Of a DNA stretch of 28,958 bases, positions 13,776 to 21,255 are shown one piece after another. Each line of letters begins with the position of its first letter. Positions within the stretch are counted from its first letter, which is position 1. The notes under the pieces are model-generated. The model worked only from the letters and a program-made list of their open reading frames with translations. It was not told where the DNA came from and did not search any database. Both the position numbers and the translations under genes were made by a program. Source of the DNA: a virus; IMG/VR virus record IMGVR_UViG_3300035703_000346, positions 1 through 28,958 of that record; one strand, 5' to 3'.

Positions 13776-14982
13776 TTTCAGTTGGTCGTCCTGTCTGGGT
13801 TTCTATCGTGTAGGGAATGTTGTTGCGGTCCATTGTACCGAGTACGCTTGCGGATGGCGTTCCATAAAAGGTTACTCCAGCGATGTCGCTCAGATTTACT
13901 CCGCCATGTATCTGCGCCTCTGGGGCGTTCATCTTGCTATCAGTATAAAAGTTTCTGCCAGTAGCGGCACGATAAACTCCAGCCTCAGCCGACTCATACT
14001 TCCAAGGACGGCTTGCTGGGCTGGAAACTGGGTAGGGGGTCTCGAAGCCATTTAGCGAATCGCCTAGCGTGTAGGTTGTTCGCTCTTTGACCTCTGGCTT
14101 TAGTCGAATAACCGCTGGGTTCTTACCGCCATAGATGTCTAGGTATTCGTAATAGGGTTGCCCCTGTCCTAATAGCCCCGATACAGGTCTCGCCTCTACT
14201 GGCGTATTATTGTCATACCCGAACGCAACATTTTCATAAACTAATCTAACATCTTTATACTCATCATCGCTTCTACCAGACCTTGCTGGTCTATCCTGCT
14301 CATGGATAGTTTTTACTCGCTTCTGCGAGACAATTCTTTGGGCAGTAGCGGCTGAAACAATAATCTGCGGTTCACCCTGCTCCATAAACTCTTTCCAGTC
14401 TTTGTTAGCAGTATCTAGTGCCTCTTGCCTAGTCATGCTTACGCCAGAAATAGGAACGCCGTTTATCGTCTGCCCCTCTTGCGTTGTGAGCTTCATAAGC
14501 GTCCTATCGCCCTGCTCCTCATTGGCGGACTCTCCAGCGAACTGGCTGAAATGCTCTAGCTTAACTAGCGGATTATCATAGTTTCTAGGCTCGTAGGTGT
14601 CGCCCATCCTCGTTCCCTTGTAGGAGGTCAGATTTGCGGCTTCTTGCATTAGGAAATGCTCATTGACTTTTTCTTTGGCAGATAGAAACGCTGGGTCTTT
14701 TAGGGCGATGCTTCTGGCTTCATCAGCGGTAATGCTGGGATTGGCTTTTTCTGCTTTATCGTAGGCTTGTAAGAAGGCTTTATCGGCGGCGAGCTTTCGA
14801 CTTGCTAACTCATCAGCTTCGCTTTTACTCCATCGTTTTCCGCCAACATCTATGCCCTTTGGAACTCCAGCTATAGCTCCAGCTCCAGCATGTCTCGATT
14901 GGTCATGTTCTCCAGCACGATGCTTTTCTACGCCATCATCGAAGATAATTCCAGCAAGGCTGGTGATTACAAAACGGCTCAT
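13768..14982 (-). CDS. head-associated protein, 404 aa, possible effector-type C-terminus
   Basis: Residues about 19-36 carry VEKHRAGEHDQSRHAGAG, the linker (V-E-K-H-x-H-D-Q-x-x-H) found in phage head and protease proteins. The middle is helical and charged. The C-terminal 150 residues contain IYGGKNPAVIRLKPEVKERTTYTLGDSLN and later EAQIHGGVNLSDIAGVTFYG. They resemble the C-terminal module of actinophage MuF-type and DUF3626-like proteins, for which an ADP-ribosyltransferase-like fold is only a guess. It lies between the MuF fusion and the protease with 4-8 base overlaps, so it is co-translated with head genes and may be packaged. Confidence 0.75.
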   Translation of the reverse strand: MSRFVITSLAGIIFDDGVEKHRAGEHDQSRHAGAGAIAGVPKGIDVGGKRWSKSEADELASRKLAADKAFLQAYDKAEKANPSITADEARSIALKDPAFLSAKEKVNEHFLMQEAANLTSYKGTRMGDTYEPRNYDNPLVKLEHFSQFAGESANEEQGDRTLMKLTTQEGQTINGVPISGVSMTRQEALDTANKDWKEFMEQGEPQIIVSAATAQRIVSQKRVKTIHEQDRPARSGRSDDEYKDVRLVYENVAFGYDNNTPVEARPVSGLLGQGQPYYEYLDIYGGKNPAVIRLKPEVKERTTYTLGDSLNGFETPYPVSSPASRPWKYESAEAGVYRAATGRNFYTDSKMNAPEAQIHGGVNLSDIAGVTFYGTPSASVLGTMDRNNIPYTIETQTGRPTEND

Positions 14983-16499
14983 AGAATCGGCTCCACGACA
15001 TAAAGCGGTATTTCTCTTCCGCCATCATCAGTATAGCTAGTCGTATTTAGAATGCGAAACTTTGTATTGCGTGGGAGAATAACCTCTTGTTCGGCTAGTG
15101 CCGTAGCTGGGGCATCTGGATTTTTTGAAAGCCTAGCGGCGGTTGGGTCAAGAACTCTAGCCCCTTTTGGGATTTGGACTTGAAGCATTATTGGCTCAAA
15201 GCCGTATTCTCTAGTAAATCTTAAAGAGATGTCTAGGTTGTGCGATGTAGATACATAGCCTAAGTCAGTAAAGGTTTCCGCATACTTGAACTCGTCTATT
15301 GGTAGCGACATGCCTCGATAGGTAATAATCGGTTTTTCTAATGGTGGCGATTTAGAAATAACCGAATCCATGTTGTCTATGAAGCCGAGAGTTCTACTAT
15401 CGGGTTGCTGATACCCTGGTATGTCTCTTAGGTATCCATTTACCTTATGATAATCCCCACTTCCGCCTGTATAGCTAACAATGGCATCTATTTCGGAGTT
15501 GGTTACGGATGAGCCGTATCGGTCTCTAAGAGAGTTAGTAAATTCGTACTGAGCATCAGCATCGTCTCCGACTTCAAGGAACTCGCCATCTTCTTCTGGT
15601 GGTGGAGTAAAGTCAGCATCAGCCTGTTGGGTATAAGGAGTTTCGGCTGTATCGGGTGGCATGATAACAACAGCGCAACGGCAGTTGGGGTGAGCTGGTG
15701 CCATCTTTACGCCCGCTGGAAACTCAGCGTTCCAAGCGATAATCATGCCATCGAGCGGCAAGCAGATTTCGCAAGCATCTGGCTCAGCTATCCACTCCTT
15801 CTTAGATAGCGGGTCTATCAGCCCTTCGCCAACAGCGGTTTCCCAACCGAAGTATCGCCCCTCCATAGCCGCAAAAGCGGTTTCTGTTCTAGCGATTGTC
15901 TTTGACCTACGGCGTATCATCTTGTCGGCGTAGCGTTGTGCCTTCTCTTCGGCTTTAGTTCTTGCCTTTAGCTCTTCCATGCCCTCTTCGAGATAGTTAC
16001 GGAAGTTGCGTTCTCTGAAGTTATCGACTGCTCTAGCATCACGAGTTGTAAGCGGCAGGTTTGTGCGGATACGCCTAGCGAGCTGGTCTACTGTTAGGTT
16101 TCCTGCGGTAGCATCAGCAACCGTTTGGCGGATGGTGTTGCGAAGCTCTCTTGTAATCTCAGTTACGAGTTTGGCGGCTTCTCTCTCTGCCCATGCGACT
16201 GCTTTTGCATCTACGAGGTCAAAGGCATACTGCCCCTCGATACCGCCCATAGGTTTGAATACTTCGATGCCAGCTTTGGATGCCATGTCTGCAAGGATGC
16301 TTTTCAGCTCCCCGAAATCAGCCAGCGTTTCCCATTGAACCAGATTTAGAAACTGCTCGATGTTACCAAACTGTAATGCGTTCAACGCCTCTGGAGAGAG
16401 TGAGCGTTGCTGTGCTTTTAGGGCATCGAATACAGCCTTGACAGCTTTGCGTTCGGCGGATGTAAGCCCCTTCGGTAAGCTCCAAGGGTTCGTTGCCAT
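14979..16499 (-). CDS. MuF-like minor head protein fused to an ADP-ribosyltransferase domain
   Basis: 506 residues. The N-terminal 280 residues form the MuF/SPP1 gp7-type head morphogenesis domain: I-A-R-T-E near 202-206, C243-x2-C246 and H270-P-N-C273-R-C275. After a Pro/Glu/Asp-rich linker (283-318), residues about 318-506 have the R-S-E class ADP-ribosyltransferase pattern: T-Y-R-G with R395, Y-V-S-T-S with S417-T418-S419, and E470-Q-E472. All three catalytic elements are present. MuF-toxin fusions are known in phages and prophages; the product would be packaged in the head and could modify a host protein on injection. That role is inference. Confidence 0.92.
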   Translation of the reverse strand: MATNPWSLPKGLTSAERKAVKAVFDALKAQQRSLSPEALNALQFGNIEQFLNLVQWETLADFGELKSILADMASKAGIEVFKPMGGIEGQYAFDLVDAKAVAWAEREAAKLVTEITRELRNTIRQTVADATAGNLTVDQLARRIRTNLPLTTRDARAVDNFRERNFRNYLEEGMEELKARTKAEEKAQRYADKMIRRRSKTIARTETAFAAMEGRYFGWETAVGEGLIDPLSKKEWIAEPDACEICLPLDGMIIAWNAEFPAGVKMAPAHPNCRCAVVIMPPDTAETPYTQQADADFTPPPEEDGEFLEVGDDADAQYEFTNSLRDRYGSSVTNSEIDAIVSYTGGSGDYHKVNGYLRDIPGYQQPDSRTLGFIDNMDSVISKSPPLEKPIITYRGMSLPIDEFKYAETFTDLGYVSTSHNLDISLRFTREYGFEPIMLQVQIPKGARVLDPTAARLSKNPDAPATALAEQEVILPRNTKFRILNTTSYTDDGGREIPLYVVEPIL

Positions 16500-17771
16500 T
16501 TAGACCTCTGGGATAGGTGGCATGTCTGCTTGGTCTCTTGCCCACGCCTCTAGGTCTGGGTCGTCCATTGTGAGGATGCCAGAATCGGCTAGTGTTCGTA
16601 GGTAAGGAGCCAGAGCCGTTAGGTCTGCCTTTGCAACTGAGCTGAAGGTTAGCTTTGGTGGGTATTCGCAAGACATACCGTTCAAGTATAGTAGCTTCTC
16701 GATAGCTTGCTTGTTAAAGACTTCGCAAATGCTCTTAGCGATGGACTCGACAATCATCTGCCAGCTCTCTAGCTTCTGAGAACCGAGTGCGAAAGAGCCA
16801 ACCGAACCCTGCCCTAGCAGAACGAAGTCTGCCAGCATGGAGGTTGCAATCATCTTGTTGTAGCGGTCAATAATCGCTCCAGTATCGAAGGAGCGTGAGC
16901 CGCCTGAGCTGAGAAGCTCTAGGGTCAAAACCTTGTTGCCGTTCTCATCTGTGATGTGCGGAATAACTACACCCTCAGACTCGTTTCGCTTGATTTGGGT
17001 AACCATGTTTTGCACGGCTCGTAGGCTGGAGAGAGTAGCCTCATCGCTATCGGCGGCAAACCACTCTTGTGGAGCATAGACAACTGGCAAACCTGCTAGG
17101 TCACGCTCAATACCGATAGCCTCGATTTCCTGAATACGCTTCTTGTAATACCAAGAGGTGTAAGCCTTACGGAGCATGGAGATACCCTCTGGGTCGTTCT
17201 TCCATTCGCTAGTGCGGAAGAGAAGAGCCTTGTTAGCAGGGATGTAATGCATTCCTGTGGCGATGTCGGATTGCACCATGCCCTCAATCTCGCCATGCTT
17301 GCCGAAGTTCCACTCGAAGAAGCTGTCCTGCGAGCGGATTGCAAACTTTCTCCAACCGATTTTTCCATCTGCGAACTTGGAGTTATACATCGGGTTCTTG
17401 CTCTTGCCGCCACGAATCTTATAGACAACCTCATGCAGAGACCATCCATAAATCAGCATAGACAGGATGGAGCTGAGCGTTACATCCCAAGTATCCTCGG
17501 TATCGTTGAAAGCAGAGTCGATGAACTCATAAGCGAGCATCTCTTCTGGGGTAGCCTCTTCTGGCTTTTCGATTTTCCAATCGAGCCGCTGAAGCACTTC
17601 ATTGAACGCTAAGAGGATGCCACCGACAATCGGGTCGTTATCCGACATCTCTCGATAAGCCTGTCGAGCCTTTATGCCTTGGAGTTGAGGTAGAAACTCC
17701 TCTAGAACGAAACCACCAGCTCTTCTAAGACCAGTAGCTCCAAGCTCTGTAAATCTAATTTTCTTCGTCAT
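16500..17771 (-). CDS. portal protein
   Basis: 423 residues, the usual length for a compact DUF935/Mu gp29-like portal. Diagnostic stretches are AYREMSDNDPIVGGILLAF (residues about 39-57), YGWSLHEVVYKI (near 107-118), DPEGISMLRKAYTSWYYKK and MIATSMLADFVLLGQGSVGSFAL. It forms the dodecameric DNA channel at the capsid vertex, where the terminase docks. It is directly followed by the MuF gene, the normal order in SPP1/Mu-like head modules. The start overlaps the small upstream gene by 17 bases. Confidence 0.93.
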   Translation of the reverse strand: MTKKIRFTELGATGLRRAGGFVLEEFLPQLQGIKARQAYREMSDNDPIVGGILLAFNEVLQRLDWKIEKPEEATPEEMLAYEFIDSAFNDTEDTWDVTLSSILSMLIYGWSLHEVVYKIRGGKSKNPMYNSKFADGKIGWRKFAIRSQDSFFEWNFGKHGEIEGMVQSDIATGMHYIPANKALLFRTSEWKNDPEGISMLRKAYTSWYYKKRIQEIEAIGIERDLAGLPVVYAPQEWFAADSDEATLSSLRAVQNMVTQIKRNESEGVVIPHITDENGNKVLTLELLSSGGSRSFDTGAIIDRYNKMIATSMLADFVLLGQGSVGSFALGSQKLESWQMIVESIAKSICEVFNKQAIEKLLYLNGMSCEYPPKLTFSSVAKADLTALAPYLRTLADSGILTMDDPDLEAWARDQADMPPIPEV

Positions 17772-17964
17772 CTAGTCTTTCCCGTACCTCGTGAAATCCC
17801 TGCCCCATAGTTTCTACTACTAGGTAGAGAGCTTGGTCTTCCGAAAATCCTGCCTTGATAAACGCCTTGAACATTTCATTCAGGGCTATTGCCATCATCT
17901 CCATCGGAGTCAGCATCGACGAGGGGTCTATTTCAACCCCTTTGCCCGCTTCCTCGTCAGCCAT
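17755..17964 (-). CDS. small acidic helical protein before portal, 69 aa, probably leaderless
   Basis: The frame is open to 18024, but the ATG at 17964 (MADEEAGKG) is preferred. A TATACT box ends 7 bases before it and no ribosome binding site is present, as in actinobacterial leaderless genes. The product is acidic and helical (LTPMEMMAIALNEMFKAFIKAGFSEDQALYLV) and ends RERLDDEEN. It is the first gene of the portal/head transcript. It could be a small head-assembly or portal-associated protein; no family is recognised. Confidence 0.68.
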   Translation of the reverse strand: MADEEAGKGVEIDPSSMLTPMEMMAIALNEMFKAFIKAGFSEDQALYLVVETMGQGFHEVRERLDDEEN

Positions 17965-17970
17965 TGTTTT

Positions 17971-18003
17971 AGTATAACTATCGGTGTGAGCGTGTTGTAT
18001 CAA
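17971..18003 (-). promoter_or_regulatory. promoter of the portal/head operon (leaderless)
   Basis: Minus strand: -35 TTGATA (17998-18003). The -10 is either TAGTTA at 17 bases (17975-17980) or the better TATACT (17971-17976). Either places the start of transcription at or within a few bases of the ATG at 17964. The -35 lies inside the palindrome at 17992-18006. Confidence 0.6.
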
Positions 18004-18006
18004 CAC
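17992..18006. promoter_or_regulatory. palindromic operator candidate GTGTTG-TAT-CAACAC
   Basis: Perfect 6-base inverted repeat with a 3-base spacer. It covers the -35 of the minus-strand head promoter and, on the plus strand, TTGTAT of a possible promoter (TTGTAT, 17 bases, TAATCA) that would serve the tRNA-like element and metallopeptidase gene. The position suits a repressor that controls both directions. Confidence 0.5.
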
Positions 18007-18039
18007 TCCCACAGGCATAATCATACCATCTTTGGGCTA

Positions 18040-18120
18040 GGGCGTGTATGGCTGTAGTTGCTGGATGATAACCGCTTAGTCGGAATCAGCGACACGGGGG
18101 TTCGATTCCCTCCATGCCCA
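18040..18120 (+). tRNA. tRNA-like element, possibly tRNA-Pro(CGG), aberrant D-arm
   Basis: Seven-base acceptor stem GGGCGTG (18040-18046) pairs fully with CATGCCC (18113-18119), with A as the discriminator base. The T-arm is canonical: GGGGG-TTCGATT-CCCTC (18096-18112). The best anticodon arm is GCTTA-GTCGGAA-TCAGC (18074-18090), with one T-C mismatch, a U33 and anticodon CGG, followed by a normal 5-base variable loop. The D-arm region is too long (about 25 bases) and pairs poorly. CCA is not encoded. It could be a real but unusual tRNA, a decayed one, or a tRNA 3' part used as an attachment site, though no integrase is seen. Confidence 0.5.
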
Positions 18121-18145
18121 CTAGAAAACTCGATAGGCTATTCTC

Positions 18146-18490
18146 ATGTCCAAACTCCCCTCCTCCATCCGCATTGGAACTCAGGTATGGGAGATTATCG
18201 AAGCCGATGCCTCTAAGGACTCTGCTCTTTCGGAAGATGCGATGGGCTACACGATGGAGCGTTCTAATACCATCGTTATAGACAAGGCTCTTCCGCCTAG
18301 CCGCAAACGGCAGGTAGTTTTCCATGAGCTACTCCACGCTCTTCGCTTTACCTATGCAAATCCGATAACGCCAGTCAAGGGCGAAGTCGGCGATTGGGAG
18401 CATTATTTCATCGGTATCTACGAGGAAATGCTTTTGGTCGTATTCCGAGACAATCCAGCCCTCCTCAGCTATCTAACCAAAGACCTCTAG
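18146..18490 (+). CDS. HExxH zinc metallopeptidase (ImmA/IrrE/SprT-like phage type)
   Basis: The only convincing plus-strand gene. 114 residues with VVFHELLHALRF, giving the HExxH zinc site H60-E61-x2-H64, and a later E-E pair (IYEEM, residues 91-95) that can supply the third ligand. The N-terminus (SIRIGTQVWEII) and the end (RDNPALLSYL) fit small actinophage metallopeptidases annotated as ImmA/IrrE- or SprT-like. Such enzymes can cut repressors or host proteins. It follows the tRNA-like element on the same strand and may share its promoter. No strong ribosome binding site is seen. Confidence 0.85.
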   Translation: MSKLPSSIRIGTQVWEIIEADASKDSALSEDAMGYTMERSNTIVIDKALPPSRKRQVVFHELLHALRFTYANPITPVKGEVGDWEHYFIGIYEEMLLVVFRDNPALLSYLTKDL

Positions 18491-18506
18491 TCGAACAAAT
18501 GTTCTA
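18491..18506. promoter_or_regulatory. LexA (SOS) box candidate
   Basis: TCGAAC-AAAT-GTTCTA differs by a single base from the actinobacterial/mycobacterial LexA consensus TCGAAC-N4-GTTCGA. It begins at the base after the stop codon of the metallopeptidase gene, in the gap between convergent genes, so no obvious promoter lies beside it. Confidence 0.5.
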
Positions 18507-18589
18507 ATCTCTGGCTCTTAGCCGCTAGGTTGGGCAAGGAGGGCAGAACCCCTCTCCGATAGCCTATCTATCCATCCAGATACTCTCGT

Positions 18590-18603
18590 GGCTCCTTAGA
18601 GCC
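18590..18603. terminator. hairpin between convergent genes
   Basis: GGCTC (18590-18594) pairs with GAGCC (18599-18603) around a 4-base loop, 16 bases past the end of the large terminase gene and 100 bases past the metallopeptidase gene. There is no U-run. A second, weaker stem (GGAGGG with CCTCTCC) lies near 18538-18556. Either could end transcription from both sides. Confidence 0.4.
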
Positions 18604-18618
18604 TCCTGTGGCTCGATA

Positions 18619-20211
18619 CTAGCTTATTCCCCAAGCGTTTCGCTGTGCGATGTTGATTGGAGCTACCGATGGGATGTTGCGTTTCATTGGCGGCTCATAG
18701 AACGCTAGTAGCAAGGCTTCTGCTCGGTCTGGGCTACCAACATTTCTAGCCCTCATGTGCTTCTTTGCTTCGATGGCTATGCGACCTCCAGAATCGGAGG
18801 AGTATGTCGGTGCAGAAAGCTGGGCTTGCGTTCTCTGGTCTATGTCTAGCCTTATCTGTTGAACGCCCGCATCATCAGGCTGTAGTAGCTGTCTGCCTGT
18901 CCACCATAGCTCAGCTCGTTGGCTTGTAAAGCGGATGGCATCGTGAGCACGCTCAGCAACATTGACTCCGATTATCTGAGCAGAATGCTTCTTCTCTTTG
19001 CCCCAGTTTAGGAGAGTGGAGACTATGCCCCAGCCTACGCCGATGGAGTCTATCTTTACCTTTACGGGGTCGGTGTAGCCACGCTCCTTATGAACCTTTT
19101 CGGCATCGAGAATGGACTGGAGAATAACCCCTGCTACATCTAGAGCGTTAGCGTTAGCAGAACCAGAAGAGCGATGCTTGATAGAACCGATTGCTCCATC
19201 AGCCCAAGCGATAACAAACTCATCACCGCCGCCAGAAGCGATGTCTACGCCTAGTCTGATTAGCCCCTCCTCAGCAAACTCGTTCTCTGCCGCTTTCTCA
19301 ATCCAGCTCAGCGGGATGGTCTTGTTATTGACGGCTCTTGGGAACTTAGCTAGAACACGGGCTTCCACGAAGGCTGAATCTGAGCCGAACTCTCTTGTGA
19401 CTTCCTCTACCCACTCTTTGTCTACGAGATGGGTCTTGACTTCATGTGGCGGCACCTGCGATGGGCATGAGCGGCACATCCCCGAATCCTCGCCTGTAAA
19501 GTTTGGAGTGTCATAAGCGGAGATTGGCACGACATTGTAGTTCGGGCTATTACAAGCTCTCTCGAACCATGAGCCTTCGTTATCTGTCGGAGGGTTTCCG
19601 AGAACTAGCATTCTGGTATGACCACCAGTCATTAGGGCTTCTAGTGCTGTTCCAACCATAGGGCTGATACCAGCCGCCTCATCAACAACGATTAGCAGGT
19701 GAGGTGCGTGGATACCCTGCACTACTGCCTCATCATGCTGTTGCCCAGAGAAGCCATAAGCGGCGATTTCTCGACCTATCCGCCACTCGGTAGTAAAGAC
19801 CTCCCCTGGTAAGCCATGTCTATCCCATGTGCGTTGGATGTGCGACCAGAGAATAGTTCTGACCTGCCGATAGTTTGGAGCTGTAGTTACAACCTGAGCC
19901 GTACCGGGTGGGAATGAAGAAACCCACCATGCAACCGCTCTTGCGGCGATGTGGCTCTTACCGGGGGCGTGGCAAGCAGGAACGGCAGTTCTCTTATTAT
20001 CACGAACAGATAACAGGATTTCCTTCTGCTTAGACCATAGGGTCTCACTCAGAGCCTCTTGCACAAAGGCAACGGGGTCTTCTTGATACTTAGTGAAGGG
20101 ACTAACCTCAGAAACAAATTTCTGGAGGGCTATCCGCTCATCAGGGCTGAGCTTTGCAATTATGGATTTACGCTGGTCGCTCGGTAGCCTAAGCAGGTTC
20201 TCCAAGCTCAT
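18619..20211 (-). CDS. terL: terminase large subunit (TerL)
   Basis: 530 residues. ATPase domain: Walker A variant A-C-H-A-P-G-K-S-H (residues 79-87), Walker B LLIVVDEA with D177 and E178, and the coupling motif VLGNPPT (203-209). Nuclease domain: GVDIASGGGDEF with D323, and later acidic residues near KIDSIGVG. A C-x2-C pair lies near 246-249. It powers DNA packaging through the portal and cuts the concatemer. It overlaps the small terminase gene by 23 bases. The gene order TerS-TerL-portal is interrupted only by the plus-strand island. Confidence 0.95.
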   Translation of the reverse strand: MSLENLLRLPSDQRKSIIAKLSPDERIALQKFVSEVSPFTKYQEDPVAFVQEALSETLWSKQKEILLSVRDNKRTAVPACHAPGKSHIAARAVAWWVSSFPPGTAQVVTTAPNYRQVRTILWSHIQRTWDRHGLPGEVFTTEWRIGREIAAYGFSGQQHDEAVVQGIHAPHLLIVVDEAAGISPMVGTALEALMTGGHTRMLVLGNPPTDNEGSWFERACNSPNYNVVPISAYDTPNFTGEDSGMCRSCPSQVPPHEVKTHLVDKEWVEEVTREFGSDSAFVEARVLAKFPRAVNNKTIPLSWIEKAAENEFAEEGLIRLGVDIASGGGDEFVIAWADGAIGSIKHRSSGSANANALDVAGVILQSILDAEKVHKERGYTDPVKVKIDSIGVGWGIVSTLLNWGKEKKHSAQIIGVNVAERAHDAIRFTSQRAELWWTGRQLLQPDDAGVQQIRLDIDQRTQAQLSAPTYSSDSGGRIAIEAKKHMRARNVGSPDRAEALLLAFYEPPMKRNIPSVAPINIAQRNAWGIS

Positions 20212-20671
20212 TATGTTCTCCCATTAGTGAAGCTATCTTAGCATTTAGGTCGTCTACCGATAGGGCTACCTCTACTGCCCCGCCGTTAGCACCAGTAACC
20301 TCATTGTAGCTTCTTCTTCCGTAAAGCTTAGGTGCAGTCCTCTCTAGAAACCATGCCGCCGCTTGCCAAGAGCCGTTCTGAGCGGCAGTCTGAATAAGCG
20401 TTATGTTTCTTAGCGTTGCTTCACTACGAGCCTTTTCTATTGCATCCCAGATTTCCCAGTAAGGCGTTTCTTCAGGGTTTGGAGCTTCTCCAGCTTGCAA
20501 TCTATCCTCTTCTGCCCTACCTCGCTCAATCCAGCGATAGACGGAGGATGTTCCGATACCCGAATAGGCACAGGCGGTCTCTACATAAGCCCCATTTTTT
20601 AGGGATGCGATTAGAACCTTTACCCGCTCATCGTTTATGGTAGGGGCGTTTCTGCCAGCTTTCTTAGTCAC
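20189..20671 (-). CDS. terS: terminase small subunit (TerS)
   Basis: 160 residues with an N-terminal helix-turn-helix (NGAYVETACAYSGIGTSSVYRWIERG, residues about 26-51 of this start), a central helical part with WEIWDAIEKARSEATLRN, and WQAAAWFLERTAPKLYGRR, the usual small-terminase signature before the TerL gene. It recognises the packaging site and loads TerL. I prefer the GTG at 20671, 3 bases past the previous stop; a TTG at 20683 would overlap. It is transcribed with the modification cassette upstream. Confidence 0.92.
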   Translation of the reverse strand: MTKKAGRNAPTINDERVKVLIASLKNGAYVETACAYSGIGTSSVYRWIERGRAEEDRLQAGEAPNPEETPYWEIWDAIEKARSEATLRNITLIQTAAQNGSWQAAAWFLERTAPKLYGRRSYNEVTGANGGAVEVALSVDDLNAKIASLMGEHNELGEPA

Positions 20672-20673
20672 TA

Positions 20674-21255
20674 CTACGCCCAAACGCTATCGTTACTTAG
20701 GTATTCCCGCTCTAGCTCGAACTCTTCATGGCAGTAGGGGCAACTGATTTCGATTTTGCCTTTACTGCGGTTGTCGTTCTCTGCGGAAAACTCGTTCTCC
20801 TTCTTTTGCCCGATGGCATCAATCTGCTCTTGGGTAATTGGAGAAATGCCTGTGGCGTTCGAGAAGCCGAGGTCTAGCTTTATTTCTGGGAAGAAGGCTT
20901 CTGCCAGCTCTAGGCTCTCGAACTCTTTTAGCTCCAGCACTAGCTCGTTAGTCCATGTAGCGTATTCGCTAGTGCGGTTGTCAATAATGCGGTATTCCTT
21001 AGCCTTCTTAGGTGCCATGTCGGAGACGATTACCTCGACCTCCTCATAGCCCAGAAGCATTAAGGCTCGGTAGCGGGTGTGCCCAGCGATAATAACATTC
21101 TTTTTATCTACAAGAATAGGTTGCTGGTAGCCATACTGCTGAATGGACTTCTTGACCATCTCTACAGCCTCATCGTTCTGTCTGGGGTTTCTCCAGTATG
21201 GAACTAGGGTGCTGATTGGCACTTTCTTGGTGACGATACTAGACTGTTCGCTCAT
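20674..21255 (-). CDS. ParB-like nuclease-domain protein with C-terminal CxxC
   Basis: 193 residues. The N-terminal ParB/Srx domain shows LVPYWRNPRQND (residues 17-28), YQQPILVD (43-50) and the core IIAGHTRYRALMLLG (55-69). The C-terminus has C172-P-Y-C175-H, a single zinc-knuckle half. Phage ParB-like proteins of this type often lie beside methylases or terminases and are proposed to nick or sense DNA. It overlaps the second ParB gene by 17 bases and lies 3 bases before TerS, which links the modification cassette to packaging. Confidence 0.88.
   Translation of the reverse strand: MSEQSSIVTKKVPISTLVPYWRNPRQNDEAVEMVKKSIQQYGYQQPILVDKKNVIIAGHTRYRALMLLGYEEVEVIVSDMAPKKAKEYRIIDNRTSEYATWTNELVLELKEFESLELAEAFFPEIKLDLGFSNATGISPITQEQIDAIGQKKENEFSAENDNRSKGKIEISCPYCHEEFELEREYLSNDSVWA

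Noticed and set aside
13492-14055. Plus-strand frame of 187 codons.
   Set aside because: It lies antisense to the protease and 404-residue genes, is Ser/Leu-rich as expected of a shadow frame, and has no promoter or ribosome binding site.
18040-18120. Phage integration site (attP).
   Set aside because: A tRNA 3' end would suit an attP, but no integrase, excisionase or repressor gene is visible in the window, so I keep this only as an alternative.
18086-18325. Minus-strand frame of 79 codons opposite the tRNA-like element and metallopeptidase gene.
   Set aside because: Its end reads G-M-E-G-I-E-P-P, the well-known false peptide from the antisense strand of a tRNA T-arm. The rest is antisense to the peptidase gene.
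19112-19516. Plus-strand frame of 134 codons inside the large terminase gene.
   Set aside because: Antisense shadow of conserved terminase sequence.
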